Shown in pieces: positions 39,758 to 49,198 of a stretch of 64,000 bases of DNA. Below the pieces are notes generated by a model, which had not been told where the DNA came from, searched no databases, and worked only from the letters and a program-made list of their open reading frames with translations. The stretch is from assembly GCF_003096995.1 (NCBI RefSeq), contig NZ_QENU01000001.1, positions 248,001 through 312,000 on the forward strand. Direction: 5' to 3'. Numbering within the stretch: position 1 is the first letter of the stretch; every line of letters starts with the position of its first letter. The position numbers and the translations under genes were made by a program. This DNA comes from Alitibacter langaaensis DSM 22999 (GTDB taxonomy: Bacteria; Pseudomonadota; Gammaproteobacteria; Enterobacterales; Pasteurellaceae).

Positions 39758-40438
39758 ATGGCATTAACCACACAGCAACTCACGGGGAAATGCCGCGATC
39801 ATTTGGTGCCGTTAGCTTGCCCTTATTCGCCGCACCATTTTCTGCAGCCACAAGCCATACAGGCGTTTCAAGCGTTGCAAAAAAGTGCAGTCAAAAATGG
39901 CTTTAATTTGCAACCCGCTAGCAGCTTTCGTGATTTTCAACGTCAGCAGCTTATTTGGAATGGTAAGTTTAATGGCGAACGCAAAGTGCATGATGAGCAA
40001 GGAAATTTGCTAGATTTGACCGCACTTTCCGATTGGGAAAAATGCCAAGCGATCTTACGCTGGTCAGCATTGCCAGGGGGCAGTCGTCATCATTGGGGAA
40101 CGGAAATTGACTTTTGGGATCCAGATTTAATTCCCGCAAATCAACCCTTGCAGTTAGAGCCTTGGGAATACGAGCAAAACGGCTATTTTTTTGAGCTCAG
40201 CCAATGGCTACAGGAAAATCTAGCCCAATTTGATTTCACTTTGCCGTTTATGCAAACCGCCAAAAACATTGACGTAGGAAGAGAGCCTTGGCATATCAGC
40301 TATTTCCCCCTTGCCCAACAAGCGCAACAGCAATTCAGCCCTGAAATTCTGATAAAAGCTTGGGAAAATGAAGAAATTGCAGGAAAAGCGGTTTTACTCG
40401 AGCACCTTCAAGAGATTTTTGAACGATACTTTGTGTAA
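39758..40438 (+). CDS. M15-family D-Ala-D-Ala carboxypeptidase-like protein
   Basis: A 226-residue LAS-type metallopeptidase: SSFRDFQRQQLIWNGKFNG, then GGSRHHWGTEIDFWDP, which matches the zinc motif SxHxxGxAxD, and PWHISYFP, the second zinc His. VanY-like enzymes trim the terminal D-Ala of peptidoglycan peptides. No signal peptide is obvious, so its site of action is unclear. It is likely co-transcribed with dapE. A USS within encodes LTALSDW. Confidence 0.82.
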   Translation: MALTTQQLTGKCRDHLVPLACPYSPHHFLQPQAIQAFQALQKSAVKNGFNLQPASSFRDFQRQQLIWNGKFNGERKVHDEQGNLLDLTALSDWEKCQAILRWSALPGGSRHHWGTEIDFWDPDLIPANQPLQLEPWEYEQNGYFFELSQWLQENLAQFDFTLPFMQTAKNIDVGREPWHISYFPLAQQAQQQFSPEILIKAWENEEIAGKAVLLEHLQEIFERYFV

Positions 40439-40457
40439 TATTTGAGTAATAAAAATA

Positions 40458-40483
40458 CGGTGAATTTTCACCGCACTTTTGAT
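40458..40483. terminator. USS-associated hairpin between the M15 gene and darP
   Basis: CGGTGAA (40458-40464) and TTCACCG (40467-40473) pair with a two-base loop, and the right arm runs into the USS ACCGCACTTTT, giving a T-rich tail. It separates two convergent genes. Confidence 0.55.
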
Positions 40484-40485
40484 TT

Positions 40486-41031
40486 TTAATCTTCTAAAAT
40501 TAACTCTTTCAAATATTGATAAATTTCACGATAAGCCTTTGGCGGTTTATTTTGCTCTTTTTCTTTCTTCGCTGCGCGAATTAAATTGCGCAAATGCTGA
40601 CGATCCGCGGTTGGCTGTTCTTCAACGAATTTTGCCAATGCATCATCACCTTGCGCCACTAATTCATCGCGCAATATTTCCAATTTATGCAACATTGCCT
40701 GCTGTTGATTATGCTTATTTTCAATTTTATCTAGGCTTTCACGGATATGATTAATTTCATCTTCTGGCGCAGAACGCAATAGTTTGCCGATAAATTGCAA
40801 TTGACGGCGTTTGGCTTCTAAACGTGAACGGCGAGCTAGATTAATCGCATCAAGAAGGCTGTCATCAAGGGTGATTTTGTCTAAATTCGCCTGGGTTAGC
40901 TCTACTAATTTCGCTCCGAGCTTTTTTAATTCTTCGGCATCGCGTTTAATCTCACTTTTACTCACCCAAATGATTTCTTCTTGTTCACCGTCTGTCCAAT
41001 CTAATTCAGGCTTTTTGCCACGCTTTTTCAT
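40486..41031 (-). CDS. darP: Ribosome biogenesis factor DarP (YjgA)
   Basis: This 181-residue, highly charged, helical protein of UPF0307 has [20 protein letters not shown] and [20 protein letters not shown], the family core. DarP associates with late 50S precursors and aids their maturation. It is divergent from pmbA, the arrangement also known in enterobacteria (yjgA/pmbA). Confidence 0.93.
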   Translation of the reverse strand: MKKRGKKPELDWTDGEQEEIIWVSKSEIKRDAEELKKLGAKLVELTQANLDKITLDDSLLDAINLARRSRLEAKRRQLQFIGKLLRSAPEDEINHIRESLDKIENKHNQQQAMLHKLEILRDELVAQGDDALAKFVEEQPTADRQHLRNLIRAAKKEKEQNKPPKAYREIYQYLKELILED

Positions 41032-41113
41032 AATCTGTTCCTACCTTGTCAAATTTTGCCACATTCTAGCAAATAAGCTAAAATGCACCAAATTTTTCAA
41101 ATTGGAATCATCA

Positions 41114-42469
41114 ATGAAAACAGAACAAAATCAGACCGCACTTTTAAAAAAACAAGAACAAGAGTTGCGTGATGCCGTGAGTTATGCCGTGGAAATTGCC
41201 ACGAAAGCAGGGGCGACAACCGAAGTTGCGGTAACCAAAGTGAGCGGTTTATCCGTTTCGACACGCTTAAAAGAAGTGGAAAATGTCGAATTTAACAATG
41301 ATGGCGCGTTAGGCATTTCTGTTTATTTAGGGCAACAAAAGGGCAATGCTTCCACATCAGATTTAAGCCCTGCCGCGATTAAAAATGCGGTGGAATCTGC
41401 GCTTGCTATTGCCAAATATACTTCGCCTGACGATTGCGCAGGCTTAGCACCTAAAGAATTAATGGCATTTGATGCACCAGATTTGGATTTATACCATCCC
41501 GCAGAAATCGATGTGGATCACGCTATTCAAATTGCGCTTGCCACAGAAACGGCTGCCTTGGATTATGACCAACGCATTGTAAACAGCAATGGGGCGAGTT
41601 TTAATTCTCACCAAGGCGTGCGAGTGTATGGCAACAGCCACGGAATGTTGCAAAGTTATTTATCTAGCCGTTATTCGGTTTCTTGTTCTGTACTCGGCGG
41701 CGTTGATGAGCAATTGGAAACGGATTATGAATATACTGTTTCGCGCAACTTCAAGGAATTAGCCGCGCCAGAATGGGTGGGAACTAATGTGTCCAAGAAA
41801 GTGATTTCCCACTTAAAACCACAAAAAATTGTGACTCAAGAAAGCCCTGTAATTTTTATGAATGATGTAGCCACAGGCTTAATTAGCCATTTGGCAGCAG
41901 CCATTAGTGGCGGGAGTTTGTATCGTAAAAACAGTTTTTTACTCGACCATCTAGGAAAACAAGTGTTGCCTGAATGGTTTCAAATTAGCGAGCGTCCACA
42001 CCTAATTGGGCGTTTGGCTTCTACTCCTTTTGACAGCGAAGGCGTACGCACCAGCGATAAAGAAATTATCGAAAATGGCGTATTGCAAACTTATTTATTA
42101 ACCAGTTACAGCGGCAAGAAAATGGGTATGCAAAGTACAGGGCATGCGGGGGGCATTCACAATTGGCTCGTCAAACCAAATATTTCTGGAAAATTGACCG
42201 CACTTTTGCGCCAAATGGGAACGGGGTTATTAGTCACTGATCTTATGGGACAAGGCGTAAATATGGTCACAGGCGATTATAGTCGTGGAGCTTCAGGTTT
42301 TTGGGTTGAAAATGGTGAGATTCAATATCCAGTATCGGAAATTACGATTGCAGGCAACTTAAAAGAGATGTTACAGAATATTGTTGCAGTCGCCGATGAT
42401 ATTGAACACCGCTCTAATATTCAGACAGGTTCTATTTTGCTAGAAAATATGAACATTTCAGGGAATTAG
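41114..42469 (+). CDS. pmbA: Metalloprotease PmbA (TldE)
   Basis: PmbA/TldE forms a heterodimer with TldD that degrades unfolded peptides, matures microcins and processes antitoxins. From ATG 41114 it is 451 residues, starting [20 protein letters not shown]; the frame is open from 40811 but that part overlaps darP and has no homology. Motifs: [15 protein letters not shown] and [19 protein letters not shown] encodes QTALL within the first ten codons, showing adaptation of coding sequence to the uptake signal. Confidence 0.95.
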   Translation: MKTEQNQTALLKKQEQELRDAVSYAVEIATKAGATTEVAVTKVSGLSVSTRLKEVENVEFNNDGALGISVYLGQQKGNASTSDLSPAAIKNAVESALAIAKYTSPDDCAGLAPKELMAFDAPDLDLYHPAEIDVDHAIQIALATETAALDYDQRIVNSNGASFNSHQGVRVYGNSHGMLQSYLSSRYSVSCSVLGGVDEQLETDYEYTVSRNFKELAAPEWVGTNVSKKVISHLKPQKIVTQESPVIFMNDVATGLISHLAAAISGGSLYRKNSFLLDHLGKQVLPEWFQISERPHLIGRLASTPFDSEGVRTSDKEIIENGVLQTYLLTSYSGKKMGMQSTGHAGGIHNWLVKPNISGKLTALLRQMGTGLLVTDLMGQGVNMVTGDYSRGASGFWVENGEIQYPVSEITIAGNLKEMLQNIVAVADDIEHRSNIQTGSILLENMNISGN

Positions 42470-42569
42470 TCGACATTTAACTTTATTAGGATATAAAGGC
42501 TGAAGTTTGATGACTTCGATCTTTATTTTTCGCTATAATCCACGAAATTTTATCGCTCAAGGATTTTTT

Positions 42570-43109
42570 ATGCAAAAGCATCATGTTGATGTGCTTATTT
42601 CAGAAGAAAAAGTGCGTGAGAGAACCCGCCAATTAGGTGCAGAAATTACAGCTTTTTATCAACAAAAACAAATTGATAAGCTCATTGTTGTGGGATTATT
42701 ACGTGGCTCATTTATGTTTATGGCTGATTTAGTGCGTGAGCTTAAATTGCCTGTTGAAATTGAATTTATGACCACATCAAGCTACGGAAGTGGCATGACA
42801 ACCAACCATGATGTCAAAATTAGTCAGGATCTCAGTGGTGATATTAAAAACGAACACGTTTTAATCGTGGAAGATATTATTGATACAGGCTATACCCTCG
42901 AAAAAGTACGTGCAATTTTAAACTTACGCGAACCCGCCAGCCTTGCTATTTGTACTTTGCTTGATAAACCTTCTCGCCGCGAAGTGCAAGTGCCCGTGGA
43001 ATGGGTTGGCTTTGAAATTCCTGATGAATTTGTCGTGGGATATGGCATTGATTATGCACAACGTCACCGTAATTTAGGGTATATTGGCAAAGTAATCTTG
43101 GAAAATTAG
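42570..43109 (+). CDS. hpt: Hypoxanthine phosphoribosyltransferase
   Basis: Hpt salvages hypoxanthine (and less well guanine) to IMP/GMP. The 179-residue enzyme has the PRPP loop [17 protein letters not shown], the flexible-loop [10 protein letters not shown] and [15 protein letters not shown] start at ATG 42570, with AAGGA 6 bases upstream; the longer frame from 42507 lacks support. It ends 24 bases before wzz with no terminator between, so read-through into the polysaccharide locus is possible. Confidence 0.96.
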   Translation: MQKHHVDVLISEEKVRERTRQLGAEITAFYQQKQIDKLIVVGLLRGSFMFMADLVRELKLPVEIEFMTTSSYGSGMTTNHDVKISQDLSGDIKNEHVLIVEDIIDTGYTLEKVRAILNLREPASLAICTLLDKPSRREVQVPVEWVGFEIPDEFVVGYGIDYAQRHRNLGYIGKVILEN

Positions 43110-43133
43110 ATTTATTATAGTCAGGATTGAACA

Positions 43134-44138
43134 ATGACAGAACAACAATTAAAACAAAATGATGAAATCGATTTAATCGAACTGATTCAAGTTTTGTGGA
43201 AGAAAAAAATAACTATTATTTTGACCGCACTTGTCTTTACATTAGCTGCGGCAGCTTATGCGTTTACTGCAAAGGAAAAATGGACTTCAACGGCTGAAGT
43301 AATTCCGCCTACAGCAGTGGAGTTAGGTGAATATGCTAATGCTAAAATGCGTTTTGCAAAGATCTCTAACGTATCTAATATAACGATTGATTCAATATCT
43401 AAAAAACTTTATTCTAATTTTGATCGTATCGCGTTCTCACAAAATGAACGACGAGATTTTTTTATGAAGTCTGATGAATATAAGCGTTTAATTGAAGGGC
43501 TAGATGAAAAAGCTCAACGTAAAGTATTATCAGATTTATCAATTGAATACATCTCGATTTTACGTCCTGATCCTAAAAAAAATCAAGATATGTTTGATAA
43601 TCGCATTAGTTTTGCAAGCGAAACTCCAGAGGCTGCACAAAAAACATTGACGCAATTCATTAATTTTATTAATGAAAAGGCTTTTAATTTAGATAAAAGC
43701 GAATTTCAGCTACAAATTACTCAGAAAATTGAAAGTTTGAATACTGAAAAAGAAGAAACTGAAACTTCACTAGCAGTCGAAAAAGAATTAAATATTTCTC
43801 CAAATTCAATTATTCAGTCACCACAAGCCAATATGGCACCAAGCCAACAAACTACAGGTCCTTTAGATCATACAACTGCTTTATTAACTTATGGCGCTGA
43901 TTATGCTCGATTACAACTTCATCTTATTGATACTCAATTAAAACAACTTACAGCCTTACAAAAAGAAGTTAAAAATTTGAAAGGGCAATCGTATAGTTAT
44001 CAAGCATCACCGAGTTATCCAGTGCAACGAGATTGGCCTAAACGTGCCATTTTATTACTTGTGGGAGCAGTATTAGGTGGAATAATAGGTTCTATCTGGG
44101 TTTTAGTAAACGTATTTTTAAGAAATAATCATGAATAA
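43134..44138 (+). CDS. wzz: Polysaccharide chain-length regulator Wzz
   Basis: A 334-residue PCP1 protein: cytoplasmic start DEIDLIELIQVLWKKK, membrane span 1 (about residues 24-43), a long periplasmic helical domain, and a C-terminal Pro-rich span (YPVQRDWPKRAILLLVG..). Wzz sets the modal length of O-antigen made by Wzy. It opens the polysaccharide locus, and its 3' end overlaps the next gene by 8 bases. A USS is present near the first span. Confidence 0.92.
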   Translation: MTEQQLKQNDEIDLIELIQVLWKKKITIILTALVFTLAAAAYAFTAKEKWTSTAEVIPPTAVELGEYANAKMRFAKISNVSNITIDSISKKLYSNFDRIAFSQNERRDFFMKSDEYKRLIEGLDEKAQRKVLSDLSIEYISILRPDPKKNQDMFDNRISFASETPEAAQKTLTQFINFINEKAFNLDKSEFQLQITQKIESLNTEKEETETSLAVEKELNISPNSIIQSPQANMAPSQQTTGPLDHTTALLTYGADYARLQLHLIDTQLKQLTALQKEVKNLKGQSYSYQASPSYPVQRDWPKRAILLLVGAVLGGIIGSIWVLVNVFLRNNHE

Positions 44139-44937
44139 TAAAGATATAAAAATTATAATTGCGACGCATAAACAACACTTCATGCCGTCGGATGAAATGT
44201 ATTTGCCGTTACATGTAGGTAAATTAGGTAATAGTGATCTTGGTTATCAAGGTGATGATACTGGCGATAATATCTCAGCTAAAAATCCGAATTTTTGTGA
44301 ACTAACGGGGCTTTATTGGGCTTGGAAAAATCTATCAAATGATTATTTAGGATTAATCCATTATCGCCGCTTTTTTAGTGTAAAAAGTTGTTCAGAACGT
44401 AGAAGTAATCCCTTAGAAACATTGTATCTAACACTTGAAGAAGCAAGTCACTTATTAAGTCAGTATGATGTAATTGTACCAAATAAACGTAATTATTATA
44501 TCGAAACACTGTATTCACATTATGCAAATACTTTACATGCAGAACATCTAGATGTAACTCGTGAGATTATTGCAGAAAAGTGCGGTCAATATTTATCAAG
44601 TTTTGATTCAGTGATGAAACAGCGTGGTGGATATATGTTTAATATGTTCATTATGCCTAAAGAATTAGTAAATTCTTATTGTAGCTGGTTGTTTCCAATT
44701 TTATTTGAATTAGAAAAGCGTATTCCAGCAGAACAGTATTCTGCTTTTCATGCTCGTTTTTATGGTCGTGTCAGTGAATTGTTATTTAATGTATGGCTAA
44801 AATACTATTCTCAGTCTAAATCAATTAAGGTAAAAGCAATTCCATTTGTATATGGTGAAAAAATCAATTGGTTTAAGAAAGGATCTGCTTTTTTAATGGC
44901 GAAGTTATTTGGTAAGAAATACGAAAAGAGTTTTTAA
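44131..44937 (+). CDS. DUF4422 glycosyltransferase
   Basis: A 268-residue soluble protein of the DUF4422 family, seen as KIIIATHKQHFMPSDEMYLP at the start, LTGLYWAWKNLSNDYLGLIHYRRFF and IVPNKRNYYIETLYSHYANT. Members are capsule or O-antigen glycosyltransferases, several near galactofuranose genes. It is the only conventional glycosyltransferase I recognise in this locus besides WbaP. The last USS before a long USS-free stretch lies inside it (44577). Confidence 0.82.
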   Translation: MNNKDIKIIIATHKQHFMPSDEMYLPLHVGKLGNSDLGYQGDDTGDNISAKNPNFCELTGLYWAWKNLSNDYLGLIHYRRFFSVKSCSERRSNPLETLYLTLEEASHLLSQYDVIVPNKRNYYIETLYSHYANTLHAEHLDVTREIIAEKCGQYLSSFDSVMKQRGGYMFNMFIMPKELVNSYCSWLFPILFELEKRIPAEQYSAFHARFYGRVSELLFNVWLKYYSQSKSIKVKAIPFVYGEKINWFKKGSAFLMAKLFGKKYEKSF

Positions 44938-44949
44938 GGAATAAATAAA

Positions 44950-45837
44950 ATGAATATGAATGTTGTATATAAAACTTTAAAGAGCGATAGATTAATTGAG
45001 ATAGATGATGAAAAGCGAAAATTGATTCAAAATGAATTGATTTGTATGATGAGTGATTTAAATAGCTTTCTTGTCGAAAATAATATTAATTATTCTCTAG
45101 GGGGAGGGAGCATGCTTGGTGCTGTTAGACATCAAGGTTTCATTCCTTGGGATGATGATATCGATATCAATATGGATAGAAAAGAATTTGACAAGTTTTA
45201 CTCTATTTTCAAAGGTTCCTCATTATCGGATAAATATGAACTCATCATTCCTGGGGATGAAAATTATTATTATCATTTCCCTAGATTGATAAAAAAAGGC
45301 ACTCAATATAGAACTATTCAAGATTTAGAGACAGATAAAGTTGGATTACCAATTGATATATTTATAGTAGAAAACTTACCAGATAATATCTTTTTGAAAT
45401 ATATACAAGGAATTTTATCAACATTCTTACTATATATTGGAGCCTCAATTAGAACCTATAGAATAAAGACACAACTTAAAGAACTTGGATTGGAAAAAAA
45501 GTTCCATAGAAAAATCTTAGTTCGAACTATATTTTCCCCAATAATAAATATTATCCACTATACAAAATGGTTTAGACTTATGGATAGTATATTTAGTATA
45601 TATAAAAATTGTAAAAGGGGAACATTCGTTGTTATTCCTTCAGGTAGAAATCATTTTTGGGGGGAAATCTATGCTAGGGAAAAATTAATGAATTTGCAAT
45701 TAAGAAGGTTTGATAAAGAATTCTTTTTTACATATTCAAATGAGAGTTATTATTTAAGTAAATTATATGGAAATTATATGGAAGTTCCGGCTGAGGATAA
45801 AAGAGAAAAACATTCCATTTTGAATTTGGTTTTGTGA
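44950..45837 (+). CDS. LicD-family phosphotransferase
   Basis: The 295-residue protein has the LicD nucleotidyltransferase-fold core SLGGGSMLGAVRHQGFIPWD followed by DDIDINMDRKEF, with the metal-binding DDDID cluster. LicD enzymes move a phospho-alcohol (phosphocholine, ribitol-P, glycerol-P) from a CDP-activated donor to a sugar. The IspD/TarI-like cytidylyltransferase three genes on could supply such a donor. It is AT-rich, unlike the flanking core genes. The substrate is unknown. Confidence 0.85.
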   Translation: MNMNVVYKTLKSDRLIEIDDEKRKLIQNELICMMSDLNSFLVENNINYSLGGGSMLGAVRHQGFIPWDDDIDINMDRKEFDKFYSIFKGSSLSDKYELIIPGDENYYYHFPRLIKKGTQYRTIQDLETDKVGLPIDIFIVENLPDNIFLKYIQGILSTFLLYIGASIRTYRIKTQLKELGLEKKFHRKILVRTIFSPIINIIHYTKWFRLMDSIFSIYKNCKRGTFVVIPSGRNHFWGEIYAREKLMNLQLRRFDKEFFFTYSNESYYLSKLYGNYMEVPAEDKREKHSILNLVL

Positions 45838-45852
45838 GTGATTTTTTAAAAG

Positions 45853-47007
45853 ATGAATAGATATAAATTATTTTTATTATTATTTATATTTTCTTATTGC
45901 TCGTGCGTGGCCATCATACATTTATCTAGCTCACAATTTATTATATCAATAGATGGATATAAAATATGGGTTGATAAGGTGAAGATGTTTTTTTACTCTT
46001 TTTCTTTTATAGCTTTATGTTTATTCTATAAGTTTAATAAAAATACAGTCTGGGATATCGCTGTAAGTATAATATTTATAATTTCTTATTACTATTCTAG
46101 GATGGTTATATCTGTTTTTATTTTCTTTATATTTGCAAAATATGTGAGTTTTGATAGTATTTTAAAAGCATTTATATTAACAACTATTATATGTATATTA
46201 TTTACAGTTTTTAGTTCTATCTTTGAGCTTTACGAATATCAATCGATGGATACTATGTATAGAAGTAATGGTTTATTTCGAGATCCATTAGGATATAAAT
46301 ATCCAACCTATATTGCTAATATGTCACTATATCTTTATATGGCATGGAGTGCTATTAGGAAAGAAAAATTGGGTATATTAGAGCTGTTATTTTTTTTCTT
46401 GATGAATATCTATGTATATGTATATACAGACACAAGAACAATATTTTATTTAGTTAATTTTTTTATCTGTTGTATACTGTTTATTAAACTATTCAATATA
46501 AACTATAAAACTATTTTTATAGGGAGGATTCTTGCCTGGATATCATCTTTTGGATTTATTCTTTTATCGACTATTTCTATATATTTAATTATAACTTATG
46601 ACCCAAATATAGAATGGATGTATAAACTCAATAAGATATTAAGCGGTAGATTGTATTATGGAAATAAAGGTTTTTTAGAGTATGGCATTAGCTTTTTGGG
46701 ACAAAAGGTAGAATATATAGATATTGCTGATCTAAATAGTAATAATTCTTTATTTGTTATTGATTCAGGGTATTTTAGAGCCTTAATAGATTATGGTGTA
46801 GTACTGTTTTCTGTAATTGCATTAGGTTTTAAATATGTTGGAGATATGATAGTAAAAGAAAATAATATTTATTATGGGATCATTTTCGGTGTAATTATGC
46901 TAGACCTTTTAGTGAATCCACATATCATGTCTCTTGATTTTAACCCTTTTATATTTTTATTGTCCTATGTCGGAAAATATAGGTCAAATATGTGTATTGA
47001 GAAATGA
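45853..47007 (+). CDS. wzy: Putative O-antigen polymerase Wzy
   Basis: A 384-residue, very hydrophobic protein with about ten membrane spans and one large periplasmic loop (around DPNIEWMYKLNKILSGRLYY), the pattern of Wzy polymerases. Primary sequence is poorly conserved in this family, so the call rests on topology and on its place between wzz/LicD and wzx. A ligase (WaaL) is the alternative. Very AT-rich, with a weak ribosome site. Confidence 0.75.
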   Translation: MNRYKLFLLLFIFSYCSCVAIIHLSSSQFIISIDGYKIWVDKVKMFFYSFSFIALCLFYKFNKNTVWDIAVSIIFIISYYYSRMVISVFIFFIFAKYVSFDSILKAFILTTIICILFTVFSSIFELYEYQSMDTMYRSNGLFRDPLGYKYPTYIANMSLYLYMAWSAIRKEKLGILELLFFFLMNIYVYVYTDTRTIFYLVNFFICCILFIKLFNINYKTIFIGRILAWISSFGFILLSTISIYLIITYDPNIEWMYKLNKILSGRLYYGNKGFLEYGISFLGQKVEYIDIADLNSNNSLFVIDSGYFRALIDYGVVLFSVIALGFKYVGDMIVKENNIYYGIIFGVIMLDLLVNPHIMSLDFNPFIFLLSYVGKYRSNMCIEK

Positions 47008-47008
47008 T

Positions 47009-48460
47009 ATGAGTTTAAGAAGTGTTAAGTTTAATTTTATAATGAATCTAGTGTTAACACTAACTAATTTTCTATTTCCTCTCATAACCTTTCCTTACGT
47101 TTCTAGGATACTATTGCCAGAGGGGACTGGAAAAGTCGCATTTGCTTACGCAATAGTTTCTTATTTTAGTATTTTTGCTTCTTTTGGAGTCGCTAATTAT
47201 GGTATTAGGGCTTGTGCAAAGGTTAGAGATAATAAGGATCAGTTGTCTAAAACTGTTCAAGAGATTTTAATAATAAATCTAGTAATTACATTATTTGTAT
47301 ATTTAATATTTTGGATTTGTATCGAATTTATTGATGTATTCAGATCTGAAAGGAAATTATTTTGGATATCTAGTCTTAATATAATACTTACTGTTATTGG
47401 TGTTGAGTGGCTTTACAAAGGATTAGAACGATACCAATATATTACTGTAAGATCTGTGATTTTTAAAATAATATCATTAATTTTGGTTTTTACTCTAGTT
47501 AAATCTAAAAATGATTATATCATTTATGCTTTTGTTATGATATTTGCAACAGTTGGTTCTGGTATTATTAATCTTCTAAATTTGAATAGATTAATTACTC
47601 TAGAGTTATATACAAATTACAATTTTAAAAAACACATAAAACCAATGGCAGTATTTTTTGTTACCACTATTGCTGTGGCATTTTATGTCTATGTAAGTAT
47701 TGCTTTATTGGGACTTATGACCGATTCTAAAGAGGTCGGATATTATGATGTGGCGTATAGAATAAGAAATGTAATGGTAAGTATAGTAACTACTTTAGGT
47801 GCGGTATTATTACCTAGATTAAGTTATTATGTAGCTCATAATATGAACGATGAATTTAATAGAATCATTAAAAAGTCGATGCAGTTTATATTTTTGTTAT
47901 CGTTACCATTAGTTGTTTTTTGTTTTATATTCTCAGACAATATTATTTTTATTTTAGCTGGAGAAGCCTATTATTCTGCAAGTCAGCCATTAAAAATTTT
48001 ATCATTTATTATTTTAATAGTAGGGGTTTCTAATCTCACTGGTATTCAAATGTTAATTCCACTAGGTAAGGAAAAATATTTGTGTTATTCAGTAGTACTT
48101 GCAGCAGCAATAAATATGTTACTTAATCTAATTTTAATTCCTATATATGGTGCAACTGGTACTGCAATTTCTGTTGTGTTGGCTGAGATAAGTATTTTAA
48201 TATATCAAATTTATATATTAAGATCTTATGCTCAAGTGTTATTTGGTAAAATTAGTTATATAAGGATTATCATAGCATTAATATTAGCTACTAACTTATC
48301 AATATGGGTAAATGCTATTCCAAATTATAATGAAATTATTGTATTCTTTGTAAGTGCAAGTTTATTTTTCATTTGTTATTTCGGTTTTTTGTTTATATCT
48401 AAAGAGCCCTTTATTCTTTCAATTTTAAATCAAATCAAAACGAAATTAATAAAAAATTAG
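47009..48460 (+). CDS. wzx: O-unit flippase Wzx
   Basis: A 483-residue polysaccharide-transport (PST/MATE-like) protein with about 12-14 membrane spans; the start MSLRSVKFNFIMNLVLTLTN and FPYVSRILLPEGTGKVAFAY are typical of Wzx. It flips the undecaprenyl-linked repeat unit across the inner membrane. I start at ATG 47009, one base after the wzy stop; an earlier in-frame ATG at 46934 lies in wzy. Confidence 0.92.
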   Translation: MSLRSVKFNFIMNLVLTLTNFLFPLITFPYVSRILLPEGTGKVAFAYAIVSYFSIFASFGVANYGIRACAKVRDNKDQLSKTVQEILIINLVITLFVYLIFWICIEFIDVFRSERKLFWISSLNIILTVIGVEWLYKGLERYQYITVRSVIFKIISLILVFTLVKSKNDYIIYAFVMIFATVGSGIINLLNLNRLITLELYTNYNFKKHIKPMAVFFVTTIAVAFYVYVSIALLGLMTDSKEVGYYDVAYRIRNVMVSIVTTLGAVLLPRLSYYVAHNMNDEFNRIIKKSMQFIFLLSLPLVVFCFIFSDNIIFILAGEAYYSASQPLKILSFIILIVGVSNLTGIQMLIPLGKEKYLCYSVVLAAAINMLLNLILIPIYGATGTAISVVLAEISILIYQIYILRSYAQVLFGKISYIRIIIALILATNLSIWVNAIPNYNEIIVFFVSASLFFICYFGFLFISKEPFILSILNQIKTKLIKN

Positions 48461-48469
48461 GAGAAAAAT

Positions 48470-49198
48470 ATGAATTCAGCGGTCATTTTTGCGGGCGGAA
48501 CAGGTTCTCGTATGAATTCTAAGATTTTACCAAAACAATTTTTAAAGATTTATGGTAAACCTGTAATTATCCATACATTAGAAGTTTTTGAAAATTGTGA
48601 TGAAATTAATGAAATTATTGTGGTTATTTTAAAGGGATGGGAACAATATCTTCAGAATTTATTAGAACAGTATCGAATTACTAAAGTCAAAAAAGTAGTT
48701 ACTGGCGGAAGTACTGGTCAAGAGTCAATTTATAATGGTTTGAAAGAGGTAAATGGTGATATTGTTTTAATCCATGACGGTGTTCGTCCATTTATTTCTA
48801 GTAAGCTTATTAAAGAAAATATTGATGTGGCAAGAATAAGTAAAATTGCGATTACTTGTGTCAAGGCTAAAGAAACTTTGGTCTCTGTAGAAAATAATAA
48901 AATTAGTGGAGTGCTTGAGCGTGATATTTCTTATATGGCACGAGCCCCACAAACTTTTGATGTCAAATTATTGAAGTCAGCACATCGAAAGGCAATTTCT
49001 GAGAATAATTTCTCTTTTATTGATTCTTGTGCGATTGTAAAGCATTATTTTCCTGAGTCTACCTTCAATATTGTGGAATGTGGTTCTGAAAATATTAAGA
49101 TTACAACTCAAGAAGATTTTTATTTAGCCAAGGCTATGTTCTCTTTAGAAGAAGATGAACAACTTTATGGTTTTAGGAGAGGGGATGAGAAAGAATAA
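48470..49198 (+). CDS. IspD/TarI-like cytidylyltransferase
   Basis: The 242-residue enzyme has the CTP-binding GGTGSRMNSKILPKQFL and VLIHDGVRPFIS-type motif (seen as IVLIHDGVRPFIS). IspD makes CDP-methylerythritol; paralogues in polysaccharide loci (TarI, Bcs1 N-domain) make CDP-ribitol. Its place between wzx and an SDR gene, in a locus with LicD, argues for the polysaccharide role. Its ATG-stop overlaps the next gene by one base, so the two are probably translated together. Confidence 0.85.
   Translation: MNSAVIFAGGTGSRMNSKILPKQFLKIYGKPVIIHTLEVFENCDEINEIIVVILKGWEQYLQNLLEQYRITKVKKVVTGGSTGQESIYNGLKEVNGDIVLIHDGVRPFISSKLIKENIDVARISKIAITCVKAKETLVSVENNKISGVLERDISYMARAPQTFDVKLLKSAHRKAISENNFSFIDSCAIVKHYFPESTFNIVECGSENIKITTQEDFYLAKAMFSLEEDEQLYGFRRGDEKE

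Noticed and set aside
40811-41113. N-terminal extension of pmbA
   Set aside because: It overlaps the well-supported darP gene on the other strand and the family start is at 41114.
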